This document shows, one piece after another, positions 5,710-6,211 of a stretch of DNA of 6,211 nt. Made by a program: the position numbers and the translations under genes. The notes beneath the pieces are model-generated. The model saw only the letters and a list, made by a program, of their open reading frames with translations. It was not told where the DNA came from and made no database searches. The first letter of the stretch is position 1. Every line of letters begins with the position of its first letter. This DNA comes from a bacterium. Its GTDB lineage: Bacteria > Actinomycetota > Acidimicrobiia > Acidimicrobiales > Bin134. Location of the stretch: the NCBI GenBank assembly GCA_028820035.1, contig JAPPKI010000527.1:1-6211 (forward strand). Direction: 5' to 3'.

Positions 5710-5715
5710 TTTGAA

Positions 5716-6211
5716 ATGGACATCGGAAGAATCGGATTGTGGCAGGGCGTGCTCGACCAGCGGCCCTCAAGCCAAGTTCGGGAAATCGTGGCCGAACTGG
5801 AAGAACTGGGCTGGCCCACACTGTGGATCCCCGAGGCCGTGGGCCGCGATCCCTTTGTGTCGGCGTCGGTGATGCTGGGGGCCACCAGCACGCTGAAGAT
5901 CGCCACCGGGATCGTGCAGATCCATGCCCGCCACCCCATGACCACCGCGGCGGCCCAGAAGACGGTGGCCGAGGCGTATGACAACCGGTTCTTGCTGGGC
6001 ATCGGCGTGAGCCACGGCCCGTTCATCGAGGGCATTCGCAACCTGGACTACTCCAAGCCCTACTCCTTTATGGTCGAGTACCTCGACGCCATGGAAGGGG
6101 CCATGTTCATGGCCCTCGGCCCCGAGGAGAACCCCCCGCTGGTGCTGGCCGCACTGGGCCCCAAGATGCTGGCGCTGGCCGCCGAGCGCACCGCTGGCGC
6201 CCACCCCTACT
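5716..6211 (+). CDS. LLM-class, probably F420-dependent oxidoreductase (3' truncated)
   Basis: The first 165 residues of a luciferase-like monooxygenase (LLM) superfamily TIM-barrel enzyme; the frame is open at the window end, so roughly the last third to half is missing. Members use FMN or, in actinobacteria very often, coenzyme F420 for hydride transfer. Seen: MDIGRIGLWQG at the N-terminus, the first helix and strand VAELEELGWPTLWIPEAVGRD (25-45), ATGIVQIHARHPMTTAAAQ (63-81), the segment YDNRFLLGIGVSHGPFIEG (88-106), and LVLAALGPKMLALAAERTAG (142-161) followed by AHPY. The combination of IPEAVGRDPF, GVSHxPxxEG, ALGPxMLxLAAER and GAHPY matches, from memory, the actinobacterial F420-dependent group called the MSMEG_4141 family (TIGR03620). 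The cofactor cannot be proven from this fragment. It is divergent to the CoA operon and may share its regulation. The product is presumably a cytoplasmic redox enzyme; the substrate is unknown. Confidence 0.92.
   Translation, partial: MDIGRIGLWQGVLDQRPSSQVREIVAELEELGWPTLWIPEAVGRDPFVSASVMLGATSTLKIATGIVQIHARHPMTTAAAQKTVAEAYDNRFLLGIGVSHGPFIEGIRNLDYSKPYSFMVEYLDAMEGAMFMALGPEENPPLVLAALGPKMLALAAERTAGAHPY

Larger units (their letters stand above)
5618..5715. promoter_or_regulatory. Divergent intergenic region between operon and LLM oxidoreductase
   Basis: These 98 bases separate the GTG of the leftward crotonase gene from the ATG of the rightward LLM gene, so promoters for both must lie here or within the neighbouring coding sequence. 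I saw no strong inverted repeat that would suggest a TetR- or GntR-type operator, and no consensus -35/-10 pair for the rightward gene. A TANNNT hexamer for the leftward gene is listed separately. Confidence 0.5.

Noticed and set aside
5489..5872. A 127-codon plus-strand frame crossing the divergent intergenic region.
   Set aside because: It overlaps the start of the LLM gene in another frame and runs antisense to the crotonase start. Its translation shows no domain, whereas both overlapping genes have clear family motifs.
1..6211. CRISPR array, tRNA or rRNA genes, insertion sequence or toxin-antitoxin pair.
   Set aside because: No regularly spaced repeats, cloverleaf-like sequence, rRNA motif, transposase motif or terminal inverted repeats were found on reading both strands.

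Overview
The window looks like a contig end from a high-GC actinobacterium. The gene families fit an acidimicrobial or mycobacterial-type acyl-CoA-degrading lineage: CaiB/BaiF CoA-transferase, divergent crotonase, F420-type LLM oxidoreductase and APC permease. This placement is inferred from gene content and composition; no marker gene is present.

Layout, left to right. (1) Positions 1-70 are dominated by guanine runs and look like unreliable contig-edge sequence. They lead into the C-terminal part of a plus-strand APC amino-acid permease ending at 598. (2) Positions about 600-1400 form a lower-GC stretch (26 of 60 bases are G/C in 841-900, against 43 of 60 in 3181-3240). On its minus strand are a small ORF with a very convincing Sec signal peptide (1059-1211) and an overlapping, frame-shifted ORF for an orphan four-helix membrane protein (638-1111). 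The stop of the first lies one base before an ATG of the second. They may be two coupled small genes or one gene split by a frameshift. (3) Positions 1403-5617 hold a tight three-gene minus-strand operon. In transcription order it encodes a crotonase-fold protein lacking both classical catalytic glutamates, a 766-residue protein made of two fused class III CoA-transferase domains, and an extended SDR epimerase/dehydratase. The first two genes overlap by ATGA; the second and third are 28 bases apart. (4) A 98-base divergent intergenic region separates the operon from a plus-strand LLM-class, probably F420-dependent, oxidoreductase that starts at 5716 and is cut by the window end.

Taken together, the operon probably activates a carboxylic acid by CoA transfer and modifies the acyl-CoA with the crotonase-like enzyme. 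The SDR and the divergent LLM oxidoreductase could supply redox steps. The substrate cannot be read from the sequence. No tRNA, rRNA, CRISPR array, transposase or other mobile element was seen. The least explained part is the signal-peptide/membrane-protein pair at 638-1211.
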